Source: Diphasiastrum complanatum (taxonomy: Eukaryota > Streptophyta > Lycopodiopsida > Lycopodiales > Lycopodiaceae). Taken from it: DNA of 64,000 nucleotides. Every line of letters starts with the position of its first letter. The stretch's first letter is position 1. The notes beneath the pieces were generated by a model. That model saw only the letters and a list, made by a program, of their open reading frames with translations, did not search any database and was not told the DNA's origin. The translations under genes and the position numbers were made by a program. Positions 32,655 through 44,073 of this stretch are shown in pieces. The stretch lies in the NCBI GenBank assembly GCA_029204225.1, contig CM055095.1:36481078-36545077 (forward strand), in the 5' to 3' direction.

Positions 32655-33553
32655 TTCATTCCGGCCGATCAGATCGATCAGATCCTTGAAGATCCAGACT
32701 GCATCCTATTGTATAAGCAAGATCCAATCACTTTGGGACCCACCATCGGATGAATCTGAGATTGGGATGATCAATAGCACGAAAGATAGCAAATCAAGCA
32801 CCACACCTTCCCAGATTAGCAACTGTGCAACAAGAGACGGAACCGAAACCAGCACCAATGAATCCAATGGGCCAACCCGTACCTGTCGCACCCTTGCATG
32901 CAGTTCAGAGAGCACCACGGATGGAGATACCAAAATACGACGGATCCTCAAATCCCATGGCCTTACCTGCTCCACCAGGGCCAGTCAATCAACAAGTGGC
33001 CCATGTAAACCTGACAGCAGCAGAACAAGAATTGCAAATGTCACCTCAACTTGAGCAGCAGCAGTGGTACGGACCAGATGAACCATTTATGGATCCTACC
33101 ATAAATGAATATGTTTCGGCCTATGCAGCTCAAACTCAACGTCAAGGTGGAAGAAATTACGGCTGGTACGGGTGCGGCGAGGGACACAGAATTGCAGAAT
33201 GTCCCTACAAAGGACAATATACAACCTCCTGTCGGGATTGCGGTTATGGACACTATTTCAAGAATTGTCCATTTAAACCTAGAACCAGTGCACCTCTTAA
33301 CCTCATTGTCATACAACAATTAGCAGTTCCAACAGGGATGCCAACGAAAGGTCGACACGACTACGCTCTTGTGTTAGTTATTACGCGAGCACCGAAGAGG
33401 AAGGAAGTGGCTCCCTCACCACCACCATCGGTCACTGACGACCAACCCTCAACTTCAGTGCCATATCCAAATGTGAGGGAAGAGAGAAGACAGTACCAAA
33501 AAATAAGACACTGGGTACAAAAAGCACAAGAGGAGAAAAAAGAGCAAGAATGA
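32655..33553 (+). pseudogene. Ty3/gypsy gag, capsid domain deleted
   Basis: The N-terminal frame (IPADQIDQILEDPDCILLYK, from about 32655) stops near 32748. A second frame, open 32825-33553, gives EIPKYDGSSNPM, the usual entry to a capsid domain, but jumps straight to a Pro/Gln-rich linker. Two knuckle-like motifs follow: YGCGEGHRIAEC, whose first Cys is lost, and CRDCGYGHYFKNC. The C-terminus is charged (EERRQYQKIRHWVQKAQEEK). Without capsid it cannot build particles. Confidence 0.75.
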
Positions 33554-34270
33554 AACAATCCCACAGAACTTCCAGTCGGTGTCGAACGGGATCCGAAAAC
33601 AGGCTCACCACTGCGCACTGATCAGAATAATTGGTTGCACCAACATGAACCACCTTTTCACATGGTGGAGCCTGAGGAATCACGCACTGAAAGGCTCACA
33701 CTCTTGCTGTCAAGCCACGTTAGTTTACCCCTCGGGGAACTACTGCGGATTGCACCACAAGTGAAAAGCCTTTTAGCTGAATGGGCCAAGGCGGATGAGG
33801 AGCCAGTAGCGCTTGAGCCCATCTATTGTGCGGGCTATGATAAAACAAGTAATGTCCTCCACATCGGAGCAGCATGGGAAAGTGAGGAACACAACATCAC
33901 TTTGCCAATCAAACACAAGAGATACGAGGATAAGGCATGATGTCGCAAGCCCAACGAGAACCTGATCAAAGTCAGACACCAACGGAACAAGTCTTCGAGG
34001 GACCTACGCAAACACAGCCGATGAATCTTGCGGAACCAGGAGAAGAAGAAAGGATAGTGCATGTGGAAGAGCAGTTAACACCCACGCAGTTCAAGAGACT
34101 ACGATGCTTGTTGGTGGAATATAAGGACTGTTTTTCCTGGAGCTATAGTGATCTAAAGGGCATTCCGCCAACAGTAGTCCAACACACCATACCTTTGGTG
34201 GATGGAGCAGTCCCCAAGGTAAGCCATTACTACCGCTGCAACCCGAATAACAGAACTGATCAAACAAGAG
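33554..34270 (+). pseudogene. Ty3/gypsy pol region before reverse transcriptase
   Basis: The frame 33635-33940 contains SLPLGELLRIAPQVKSLLAE, and the frame 33937-34395 contains LRCLLVEYKDCFSWSYSDLK followed by GIPPTVVQHTIPLVDGAVP. The second is the standard lead-in to Tat/Athila-type reverse transcriptase. No DSG/DTG protease motif is visible. A frameshift near 34230-34270 leads to the next piece. Confidence 0.7.
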
Positions 34271-34520
34271 TTGCAGAAACTTATGGATGCAGATTTCATT
34301 TACGAAATCGAGCACACGGAATGGGTATCACCAATAGTTATAGTACCCAAGAAGAATGGCAAAATGCGTATCTGTGTGAATCTGAAGGCGCTTAATGCAG
34401 TCACCAAGAAGGACCATTTTCCTTTACCATTTATGGAAAGTGTCCTCGATAGAGTAGCTGACGACGACGACAAGGCTCGTTTGTACTTCTTGTACCAAGG
34501 TCCCACATACAAGGTCAGGA
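34271..34520 (+). pseudogene. Ty3/gypsy reverse transcriptase, N-terminal fragment only
   Basis: LMDADFIYEIEHTEWVSPIV, IVPKKNGKMRICVNLKALNA and KKDHFPLPFMESVLDRVA are the finger motifs of gypsy reverse transcriptase. After about 34470 the similarity ends: the catalytic YVDD block, RNase H and integrase are missing. The frame runs on without a break into the unrecognised ORF. Confidence 0.85.
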
Positions 34521-37351
34521 TTAACACCGACTCGATGATCATCGTTGGCATTATGTCCGGTGATCGTCAACTCATCTCCCATCGCCACGCCAAAGGTTTG
34601 ATCAAACCATTCGTCATCCAAACCACACCAAAAATTCTCATCCAGACTAACAATGGTTACCTGATAGAAGCTATCACGGAACCCGTCATTCAGGCAGCTA
34701 CGCATCTGTTGAATAACTTTCTGGTTATTTCAACATTTCACAAGGACAGAATCTAGTCTACGCTGTTGAGTCAGATAGTGAAATCCTTTCTAGAATTCCC
34801 TAACCCCTCCGTTGTGCCATACGATTGGCATAGCTTCCTTATTCAAGAACTAACAAACTTCATCAAACCCAACAACTGTGAGCGAATTGCAGCAGGCCCC
34901 TTGTTGTGTAACTTTGCCTACGCACTTCTCGAGGCAAAAGTGCGCGGTTTCCAATGCTCAGCCCTCCTGTCTACCCTTGTGTCACATACTAACCTTTACC
35001 CACCATCTCAAGCATCTACCTCATCCTAACCTACAGTCATTAACACAACGACCAACAAACGAATGCGTGGCGCTACCTCTACATCCACAGTTACCCGACG
35101 ACGTGTCTCCACTGCCGCACTAACTACTCTATCAACCACCGCCACTTCGTCTTCCGTGCAACCCCCCACTCCAATTTCTGTTGTTGCTACCTCTCTTCAT
35201 ATTCCATCCACATCTGGTTTTGTCTTCATCCCCGTTTCTTCTGTTGATACCACTCCTACTTCTCTTCCAGTGTCCGCTGCTCCATCCATCACCATCGCAT
35301 CCTCCATAACTCTTGTCACCACCGTTGCTCCTCTCACATTCAACCCTTCTGATTCGCAACTGTCCCCCGACACTCTGGCATGGATGCAAGTTATCAATTT
35401 TTCACCCCCACGCCAGACACTTTCTATTCCATCCTCACTTTCTTCCATACTCCACACCACCCTTTAGTTCCCCACTGTTCCTCCCATCCTCTCGTTTGGA
35501 CAAACCGTCCTCGCCCCTGTTTCCACAATTATTTCTCACACCCCACCCGCTTCGCCAAAGGTTGTCGAGAGCAGCCAACCGTTGCCTGATGACACATTTG
35601 TACATATAGTTTCTGTAGCATCACCAAATCGGGCTGACGCTACCGCCCCAGATGGCATCAGGATAAATGAAAATCTGATCAAAGACAATGACGACGGAAT
35701 TCCACAAGTCGTCGGGGCCGATACAACACAAGCCCCTGCCAGTGCCAGTGTACCAGCTGCTCCCACGGATCTAACGACGACGTATCAAACCCTAGGAAAA
35801 TACATTCTGGATGCGGTAGCAGCCAAAGCTATTCTGGAAAGCAGGGTACTACAGTTGGCAACAAGTAATACACAGCTGCGAGCAGACTTCACCAAGCTGC
35901 AACAAGAGCTGATTCTGACTCAGAAACACGAACAAGCAAGGCACCAGGAGATTGCCAAGTTGCAGCAGAAGGAGGAGGGCCTAAATAAATATATTCAAAG
36001 TCTCTCCAAAGCGTTGACGGAGGCCTCCACAAAGGTGCGGGAGCTTCAAACTGAAACATCCCAACGGCTTGCCCCCATCCATGCGCAACTTACACTTTTG
36101 GAAGCAGAGAACACGTGCCTGGGGACGGAGGTTAAAGCCTTACAAGATGAGAAGCTCACCTGGTTAGCTCAATCTGCACCGGACACAAGGCTGCTTTCCC
36201 AATCAGAGATGAATTTTCTACGACGTCAGGTGCAGATTTATAGCCAAACCCTGAACAGCTACTAGGCGGAGTTCAATAAGTATCGGACAAGCGCAACGCA
36301 AGAGCTCGCCCAGGCCAAGAATGCCCTCAAGGCATGCCAGAAATACATGGAAACGAAGGCCCAGCCCTCCCCCGTGGTAATTCCACCGCCACCTAATTTT
36401 GACGATGCAGGCTAGTACCAGCCAAGATCAGAGCCAACAGGCAGCAGGGGGATTTCAACCAGATCAAGGGTCCAAAGTCCAGGACCAGCGGCCGCTGAGA
36501 CGCGCGACTAGAGCCAAAGCGCAACCACCAACTAGGGCCCATCAACATCATCCAGAGGGTCACGAACGATATCTGCCAGCCGGGCCTTCTGAAGATCGAA
36601 ATCTGTGGAGGAGAACATCAATGAATTTTTATCCAAATATCCCCACGAGTCATCAAGAGGAGGCTGGCAGTTATCATTCTCAGCTCAGACCAACAAGGGA
36701 AAAGAACTACAAGCCTTACCCGCCCTCCAACCACAACCGGAGTGGCAGCATCAGTTATTTGAGAGAGACCCTGCGGCCATCAGGGCTTACGTGACGAGTC
36801 CACAACAGTTACGGGTGAACGAGCATTTCCTGCCATGTCCAAGAAGATCCAAATGGGCGAAATGCGGCACTCCTCTGGACCAGATCACGCTCAACAATTT
36901 CAACTGGCCAATCATCAAATTCGAATATAGGTGGACAACGGATGTAGATGCCAGAAGGGCTTTCTTCGCATTCGCCAGCGACTACATCAATTGCCCCGAT
37001 CTCACAGTCTGTGCGACAGCCACTTACGCCTGGGACTTGGAATATTTAATGGGCAATGAAACAAAATGGGATGATTTCCTTCTCTCCATATTTTTTGATC
37101 CAAATAAGGCGCTCGCTTCCGACAAAGTCGAAGCCCAGCTGCCAGTCGCTCGCGTATATTACCGAGCTGCATTCCTTGGTGATCCCTGGACGAAACGATT
37201 CCAAGCATGGGTGCGTCAAGAATGGTTGACAGGAGTTCACAAGTCCTTCCACACACCAAAGGACTCGAAGAAACTGGACCGTCTCAACTTCATGGAAGAC
37301 GTTACGGAATATCTCATCCACCAGAGGCGGTCCAAGAGAACGTTCTACTAA
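34521..37351 (+). pseudogene. Large unrecognised ORF of the Ty3/gypsy element (Ser/Thr-rich, coiled coil, C-terminal domain)
   Basis: I do not recognise this protein. One frame (the same as the truncated reverse transcriptase) is open from 34271 to about 36412 except for stops at 34754 (TAG), 35027 (TAA), 35465 (TAG), 36263 (TAG) and 36414 (TAG). A +/- frame excursion covers about 36399-36600, and the original frame resumes from 36605 to TAA at 37349. Sections: a region with FPNPSVVPYDWHSFLIQELT and CNFAYALLEAKVRGFQCSAL; a Ser/Thr/Pro-rich stretch (35063-35560); a long predicted coiled coil (LQQELILTQKHEQARHQEIA ... LEAENTCLGTEVKALQDEKL); a basic linker (RRATRAKAQPPTRAH); and a folded-looking C-terminus (FEYRWTTDVDARRAFFAFAS ... 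AWVRQEWLTGVHKSFHTPKD). No membrane segment, so not an obvious envelope-like product. Confidence 0.65.
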
Positions 37352-37397
37352 ACTAGCAGAGTGCCGAGGGACCAGCACTACTTCAGGCCGTGGGTCC

Positions 37398-38219
37398 TGT
37401 TGGGGGTATTCTCAACAAAGTGTAAATAGTTAAGATCCTCCAATAAAATGTGTTGCGAGGGCATGGCATCCTGCGTGTATAAGCTCATGGCCCAATAAGC
37501 ATGCAATTGAAGTTGTAAATAAAATAAACTTGACTTGGGTCTTGTAATTAAGATAAAACTAGAGGCCCAATGTCATTTTTAAACTTAGAGATCACTTTTT
37601 AGAGTTGGGTCCAAATTGGGACTCACATGAATCTTGTGATTTCTAATGTACTTTTTGTGGACCCTTGGATCAAGTTGGGTCCAAGATGAATGGTTAGGAT
37701 CATTGTGCATATTAGACAATAAGATTGAGGGGCAAGGGTCTTCCCCATTTTATAAAAAGGCACCATTTGTACATTATTTTCATGCTTAATGAGAAAGAGT
37801 AAACTCTACCATTTTTGGAAGAGAAGCATCCTCATTTGCTATTCACTACTTGTTGTTGCTCTTAGTTGTGTTTTCTATTGCTTTCTATTTCCATGGTTTA
37901 TTGTTTGCCATAGTGAATGCTTTTCCATTAGCAAGCATAAGGAGCAATTGAGCTAACCTCCACCCTCACTCTCTTTCTCTCGCTTTCTCTTCTCTTCTCA
38001 ATCTCTTTTTCTCCATCCCTTCCCTTCAACCAAACCTACGATGAATGTTAGTGTAGAGGAGTAGAGTTAAAGATGAGTAGTATAGTGGTGAGTAGAGTTA
38101 AGGGAGAAAGTAGGAAATTAACTAAAAGTAGCATCTATGCATAGTTAGGCACCTATCCAGTGATCTAACCTTTGTTGACAAGCGGAAGGGTTATACAACG
38201 AGAAATCTTCGACCCCACA
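37398..38219 (+). repeat. 3' LTR of the Ty3/gypsy element
   Basis: Starts TGTTGGGGGTATTCTC and ends GACCCCACA, 822 bp. The tract just upstream (GGCCGTGGGTCC) is only weakly purine-rich. The right flank ATATG matches the left flank of the 5' LTR. Confidence 0.93.
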
Positions 38220-38477
38220 ATATGGGGTTACGGGTTTCGGTTCAAAGGTGGTCGGTTGGGTTGGAATGCGGTCGCAACGGGTGTATGTGGTCGGTTGGGA
38301 TGGAATGCGGTCGCAACGGGTCAGGGCGGTCACTACGGTTGAAGAGTGGCTCGTTTGCGATAGAATGCGGGTGTGGTGATGGGATGCGACTGTTGCAATG
38401 GAAGGCGATTGTTGCTATGGAATGTGGCTGTTGCTATGGAAGGAACCTTGCCGATTGATACGTGATAGAATCTGTCT
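38220..38477. repeat. GCGG-type minisatellite, right part
   Basis: Starts with the right ATATG duplication (38220-38224) and holds units such as GGTCGGTTGGGATGGAATGC and TTGCTATGGAATG, the same class as 28400-29790. Confidence 0.75.
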
Positions 38478-38755
38478 ATTGAGGTTTGAACGAGTGCTCC
38501 GATTGAGAATTGAGCAATGTGCTCCGGTTGAGATTCAACAGAGTGCGTCGGTTGAGATTTGACACTGGTGGTCGATTGAGATTAGACAGTGTGTGTCGGT
38601 TGAGATTCAATAGATCACTCTGATTGAAAATTGAGCAATGTGCTCCAGTTGAGATGCAACAGAGTGCGTCGGTTGAGATCTGACACTGCCTGTCGGTTGG
38701 GATTGGACAGTGTGTGTCAGTTGAGATTCAATAGATCACTTCGGTTGAGAATGGA
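38478..38755. repeat. 24-bp minisatellite, right array
   Basis: About 11 units of CGGTTGAGATTTGACACTGN type. The first four variant units follow the same order as the first four units of the left array (GAACGAG..., AAAATTGAGCAATG..., CAACAGAGTGCG..., TTTGACACTGG...), so the array start is itself duplicated. Confidence 0.85.
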
Positions 38756-38994
38756 AGCGTGAGGAGACGGGAGGAGCATGAGCTTGTGTTGAAGGAAATT
38801 GAGCTTTGTGCGTTTTGTTAACAAGGAGGCAGCCAACGGAGTTGCGAGTGTATCAGTCCGTGGCTCTGTCCAATTTCTAGGAACTCAGATGTGTCGAGAG
38901 ATTGAGAGGTTGTTTGCAGGGATCTGAGCGGGGACAATGTTGCAGTTCTTCTAGATGTAGAATGCATTGGAGTTCAAGTGGCAACGGTGTCAAA
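38756..38994 (-). other. Stretch ending in a primer-site-like sequence next to the left arm
   Basis: On the minus strand, right after the arm end (...GTCAACA at 38995), the sequence TTTGACACCGTTGCCACTTG follows. It shares CCGTTGCC with the gypsy primer site at 31438. This suggests the arm is a 5' LTR reading leftwards into the minisatellite region. Confidence 0.4.
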
Positions 38995-40135
38995 TGTTGA
39001 CAGATCCTCTGCTCCAGAAGATCTGTTAGTTAAGTCTTTACTTCTTTTTCACTGTTTCTACCTGTTTCCAGACTTCATGGCATTCATTAGATGTGTTCTC
39101 GATATTATAATGCCCAAACCAGGCAGAATGGACGGATTGACGTTGTAGTAATTTTGTCCTATTTGTCAGAGGACAACTCAGGATTGTTCTCTCTTGAAAA
39201 TACTCACATTCAAACAGAGATGCAAGCCATGAACATTCATGTACAGATCCGCATGCAGCCCAAATGGACATTCAATTGATTCTACAGCTACCTACTCAAA
39301 AAACGAACTGAATCAGGTCCTACACTTTACTAAAATTGAGCTACACTTGCGTTAATTGACAAAACAAGAAACAAGAACTAACCTACAACATGTTAGAGGT
39401 CCAAGAATCAAGAAACCAACTAGTCTTTTGATTCTTGGACATCCCAAAAACATCAAGCACTAGAATGTTGGAGGATACGGAAGATTTACACCACATTTCT
39501 AGCCTATTTAGTTTACCTAAATGCTGGCTCCTACATTAATCCACAAACAAGAAAAGAAGACCAATCCACTCTAGGAAAGCATCAAATCTAATCCACTCTA
39601 CAATCCACAACCACACACAAAGGAAGGAAGGGAAAGATCATGAATGCATCACTCAAGAAACAAGCATGATCAAGGAGCTCAATGGATGTACCAAACTCGT
39701 GAAGGTTCTTTTCATTTCAGCATGGAGTAGATACAATACACAAAAAGCTTCTTTTCACAAAGAGGGACTCTCTTAAATAAGCAAGAGAGCTCCTTAGGTG
39801 GCATCCTAGTAGAATTTCCACATTTCACAAATTACAAGTGGAATAATGCTCTCCACTAGAGGTCACCATCAAAAAGTGGCTCACTCTACTTTCTTTAAGA
39901 GGGGTCTACTTGCATTTATTACTTTGCCTAGAAATACCAGTTCCTACATGTCATTCCATCTTCCGGGATTCACCATGAGGCTTACACAGTTTCTACTTGA
40001 GAATACTGACTAGTATTCCTCGGCTCTCAGTCTTCGTTCGTCTCATCTTCTCAGAGACCTCCTCGGTCTAAGGTGAGAAGTGCTCTTGAGTTGCTCTGTC
40101 CGAGTATCTTGGGGATTCGCCAAAATCAGCCAACA
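38995..40135 (-). repeat. LTR-like left arm of a large inverted repeat
   Basis: Plus-strand TGTTGACAGATCC ... AAATCAGCCAACA, 1141 bp, TG...CA ends. Its reverse complement matches 40984-41898 along its length. The arm has about 235 bp extra (around 39785-40020). An LTR orientation on the minus strand fits the primer-like sequence beyond 38995. Confidence 0.85.
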
Positions 40136-40983
40136 AAGGGGCCAAGATAAAGTCATCTATGGATGCATCACCAACTATTGCTATTGAAGACAATTATGAT
40201 GTGATGGGATCAAGATTTGAAGAGGAAGCAACTAGAAGACATAAGGAATTAAGCAAAGAAGTTGAGGAGGAAAGGACAAAACTTAAGCAACAGATGAGTA
40301 AGATCAATCTTGATCAAAAAAAACTCTCTAGAGCAATGATAGTTGAATCCCCTCCTATGAAGCCCAAAGAGATCCAAAAGTAACAGATCGAAAGAAAGAG
40401 CTGCAGAAAAAAAAAATTATGAAGACAATCGTGAATCTGCAAATAAAGTGAGCTCCTCACCCAGCAAATGGTGGTCAAAGCTCGACATTGCAAGAGTCCA
40501 AGGCTGCAACTGTAAAACTATCTGTTCCTTCACCCTTCCATCAGGTCTTTATCATGTTACCTTGTCGTCACCAATCATTTCTCAAATCTGTTTCTACCAC
40601 CAATTCTGATGAGTCCATCCCCTTGAGACTAACAATCGAAGTTTGTACAACCTGTAGAACGAAGGTTTTCCTTGAGACTGGAACTTTAATTGAGAAAGAA
40701 GACACGCGAGAAGCACTCGAGCATGCAAGTTGTGAAGTTGCTGGGAGCTCTCCAAATTTTGAGAATGTCAACTAATTGCAGCAATAAGACATTCTGGTTA
40801 AATTGCGACAGATTGCAGAAGACAGTTTTGATATAGACTGGCAACAATAAGCACTTGGTTTTATGAGAGCGATCGAGGATCTACGCTTTTCCAAGTGCCG
40901 ATCGAAGATGCCAATGCGGAAGCAGAGCGACATCGTCCAATATGAGTTGTAGTGGGTCCTACAACACATTAGGGGTGGGATGA
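40136..40983 (+). other. Spacer of the inverted repeat, with a short coiled-coil ORF
   Basis: The frame 40159-40383 encodes 74 residues: MDASPTIAIEDNYDVMG, then a charged helix (KELSKEVEEERTKLKQQMSK) ending KKLSRAMIVE. A second frame, 40488-40775, is 95 residues with CTTCRTKVFLETG. Neither is recognised. They may be scraps of a retroelement gag or of a captured gene. AC/AG-rich composition. Confidence 0.4.
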
Positions 40984-41898
40984 TGTTGGCTGATTCTGGC
41001 GAATCCCCAAGATACTCGGACAGAGTAACTCAAGAGCACCTCTCACCTTAGACCGAGGAGGTCTCTGAGAAGACGAGACGAACGAAGACTGAGATCCGAG
41101 GAATACTACTCATGCTTACTTAAGAGACTCCCTCTTTGTGAAGAGAAGCTTTTTGTGTATTGTATCTACTCCATGCTGAAATGAGAAGAACCTTCACGAG
41201 TTTGGTACATCCATTGAGCTCCTTGATCATGCTTGTTTCTTGAGTGACGCATTCATGATCTTGCCCTTCCCTCCTTTGTGTGTGGTTGTGGATTGTAGAG
41301 TGGATTAGATTTGCTGCTTTCCTAGAGTGGATTAGTCTTCTTTTCTTGTTTGTGGATTAATGTAGGAGCCAGCATTCAGGTAAACTAAATAGGCTAGAAA
41401 TGTGGTGTAAATCTTGCAACACAACATTCCAGTTCTTGATATTCTTAGGATGTCCAGGAATCAAAAGACTGGTTGGTTTCTTGATTCTTGGACCTCTAAA
41501 ATGTTGTAGGTTAGTTCTTGTTTCTTGTTTTGTCAATTAACGCAAGTGTAGCTCAGTTTTAGTAAAGTGTAGGACCTGATTCGGTTCATTTTTAGAGTAG
41601 GTAGTTGTAGAATCAATTGAATGTTCATTTGGGCTGCATGCGGATCTGTAAATGAATGTTCATGGCTTGTATCTTTGTTTGAATGTGAGTGTTTTCAAGA
41701 GAAAAACGACCCTGAGTTGTCCTCTGACAGGCAAGACAAAATTACTACAACATCAATCCGTCCATTGTGCCTGGTTTGGGCATTCTAATATCGAGAACAC
41801 ATCTAATGAATGCCATGAAGCCTGGTAACAGGTAGAAACAGTGAAGAAGAAGTAAAGACTTAACCAACAGATCCTCTGGAGCAGGGGATCTGTCAACA
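40984..41898 (+). repeat. LTR-like right arm of the large inverted repeat
   Basis: Plus-strand TGTTGGCTGATTCTGG ... GATCTGTCAACA, 915 bp. It is preceded by the purine-rich ATTAGGGGTGGGATGA (40968-40983), like a polypurine tract before a 3' LTR. It inserts into the copia integrase-RT linker at 41899. Confidence 0.85.
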
Positions 41899-44073
41899 GC
41901 CTTCAAAAGATGAATGTTGATCTTCATGGAAAATAACATCTCTACTTTCAATGACTTGAGAAGTAGAGAGCACAAAGACTCTATAAGCCTTTTTGGTGGA
42001 TGAGTATCCAACCATGATCCCTTTGCATGAACTAGGATCATTCTTCTTCCTTGTTTCCAAGGGAATATGGGCAAAGCATATGCATCCAAAAACTCCAAGG
42101 TGATCAAACTTAGGCTTCTTCAAATATAAGATCTCGATATCTCTCTAAGGGGACATCAACTCTCCTTTGATGAACTTGTTGGGCTACTTCTTCAACAAGA
42201 GCAAACGAGGCAAAATTTGGTACTTTCCTCCAAGAGCAATATGTGGGAGTCTATTGCAAAGATAATTTTAACAACTTATGGCTTCTCCCCAAAAGTCTTT
42301 TGGCAAAGATGCCTCAATTCTCATAGCTTTTGAACATTCACATAGGGATCTATTCTTTCTCTCAGCCACTCCATTTTGAGATGGAGAGTGGGCACAAGAG
42401 AACTCCCTTTTAATGCCTTCAAGCTCATAATAGTCATGAAATTTATTGGAGATATACTTTCCACCTCCATCACATCTAAGAGCTTCAATCTTCAATGAGA
42501 ATTGCTTCTCAACATAAGTTTTGAAAACACCATAGATTTAAAAGCAAGAAGATATATCCAAGTGAATCTTGTGAAATCATCAATGAAAGTAACAAAGCAA
42601 GTGGCTTCTCCCTTGCTTATAGTCGATGAGAAACGCACATCCGAGTGGATAAAATCCAAAGGATGCTTACTCTTGATAGAAGATCTCTGTAAATGTCTTC
42701 TTGTGAGATTTAACAATAGCACAAGCCTCACATGGCTTGATCTCCTTGGAAAATGACTTTGTCTTCCTTGATCATAGAGAGCATGGATTTGTAGTTGGGA
42801 TGTTCCAACCTCCTATGCCATAACTCCTCCATAGAGAGCTTGTTCACAAAAGCAACATTACAAGCATTTACACATTCTCTTGGATCTAGTTTATAGATGT
42901 CTCCAAATCTAGATCCTAGTGCAAGTATCTCATCATTCTTTTTTATAGTACAAGTATCAATATTGAATTTCACATCAAGGCCATTATCAAGCAATTGGCC
43001 AATACTACTAAAATTTTTTGTAAGCTTAGGTACAAAAAGAACTTTAGTAAGAGAAATAACAAGCTTTAAGGGAATATTTTCAATTCCTTCAATAGGACAT
43101 TCATAATCATTTGCAGTGTATATTGATTTCTTGGCTCCATCATAAGGTGCAATAGAAGAGAAAGAGTCCTTGGAGCTACACATATGTGAAGAGACTCCAC
43201 TATCAATATATCATAATCCATCTTGAAAGGAGATGATGAGAAACTAGAGACCATAAGAGATCCCTCTCCATCACTTGCAATAGTGTCTTCCTTCTCATTG
43301 GCGATGTTGGCTTGCTGGAGTTAATTCTTCTTCTTGAAGCAATTGGTGGCATAATGGCCTTGCTTGCCACAATAAAAGCACTTGATCTTCCTCATCTTTG
43401 TCTTTGTCTTTGGCTTTGTCCTTGCTTGAGGATTGTTGATATTGGTTCTTGCTCCTCCCTTTGTGCTTGTCCTTGACAAATAAAGCTTTGCCATCATTAT
43501 GATTAAGAGAAAGCTTGTCCATCCTTAAGAGTTTGTACTCTTGTCTTGATTCTTCAAAAATAAGCACACTTTGGAGGGCCTCCAAGCTTGGTAGCTCCTC
43601 CTTAATGGCATAGGATTGGACAAGGTTATCAAATTCGTTTTTCAAGCCATTGAGAATGACTTGAACTAACTCACTTTAATTGATGGAATCACCAATGCAT
43701 GCAAGCTCCCTATGAATATCCTTGACTCTCAAAACATAATTGGATGCACTCTCATCACTCTTTTGGCTACTTTGAAATATTTGATTTCTAAGAGTAAGGA
43801 GAGCCTAGAGGTGTTTTTAGCCTCATAGATAGCCTTGAAACAATCCCAAGCTTCTTTGGCTGTAGTGCAAGTACCTATCTCCCTCAAAATCTCATTAGAG
43901 ACATTCATCTTAATGTAGTGGAGAGTCATCCTAGCTCTCTTCTTGTATTTTTGAACCTCTTGAAGAACTTGAGGTTCTTCTTCAAGGCCAAGAACAATGT
44001 TCATCACATCTTGAAGAATCAAGATGGACTCCATCCTCAGCTTCCATATCATTAGAGGAGTTCTAAATCCCAA
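41893..44073 (-). pseudogene. copia E gag-PR-integrase remnant
   Basis: Frames in order: gag 44073-43729 (LRMESILILQDVMNIVLGLE), gag 43645-43295 (NEFDNLVQSYAIKEELPSLE, then a Lys-rich part), protease scrap (CSSKDSFSSIAPYDGAK), pre-integrase 43183-42728 (KLSMEELWHRRLEHPNYKSM), integrase 42731-42492 (FIHSDVRFSSTISKG ... FIDDFTRFTWIYLL) and 42495-42268 (LRCDGGGKYISNKF, SQNGVAERKNRSL), and linker 42123-41893 (KFDHLGVFGCICFAHIPLET ... ESRDVIFHEDQ). The catalytic D, D and E are present but in different frames. Confidence 0.85.

Larger units (their letters stand above)
30613..38219 (+). mobile_element. Complete but non-autonomous Ty3/gypsy LTR retrotransposon with extra ORF
   Basis: 7607 bp bounded by two LTRs (30613-31436 and 37398-38219), with a primer site after the first and a perfect 5-bp duplication ATATG outside. 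The interior has a structured leader, a gag without its capsid domain, pol cut off within the first third of reverse transcriptase, and a long unrecognised ORF filling the space up to the 3' LTR. RNase H and integrase are absent, so mobility would need a helper. The very similar LTRs imply recent insertion. It landed in a minisatellite tract. Confidence 0.93.

Noticed and set aside
35132-35460. Minus-strand Gly/Arg-rich ORFs
   Set aside because: Shadows of the Ser/Thr-rich plus-strand ORF of the Ty3 element.
34766-37351. Envelope-like gene of an errantivirus/Athila type
   Set aside because: No signal peptide or membrane segment is visible; the protein has a coiled coil and a soluble-looking C-terminus.
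40159-40775. Transposase inside a foldback or Mutator-like element
   Set aside because: The short ORFs have no DDE or zinc-finger motif, and the arms have TG...CA LTR-type ends.
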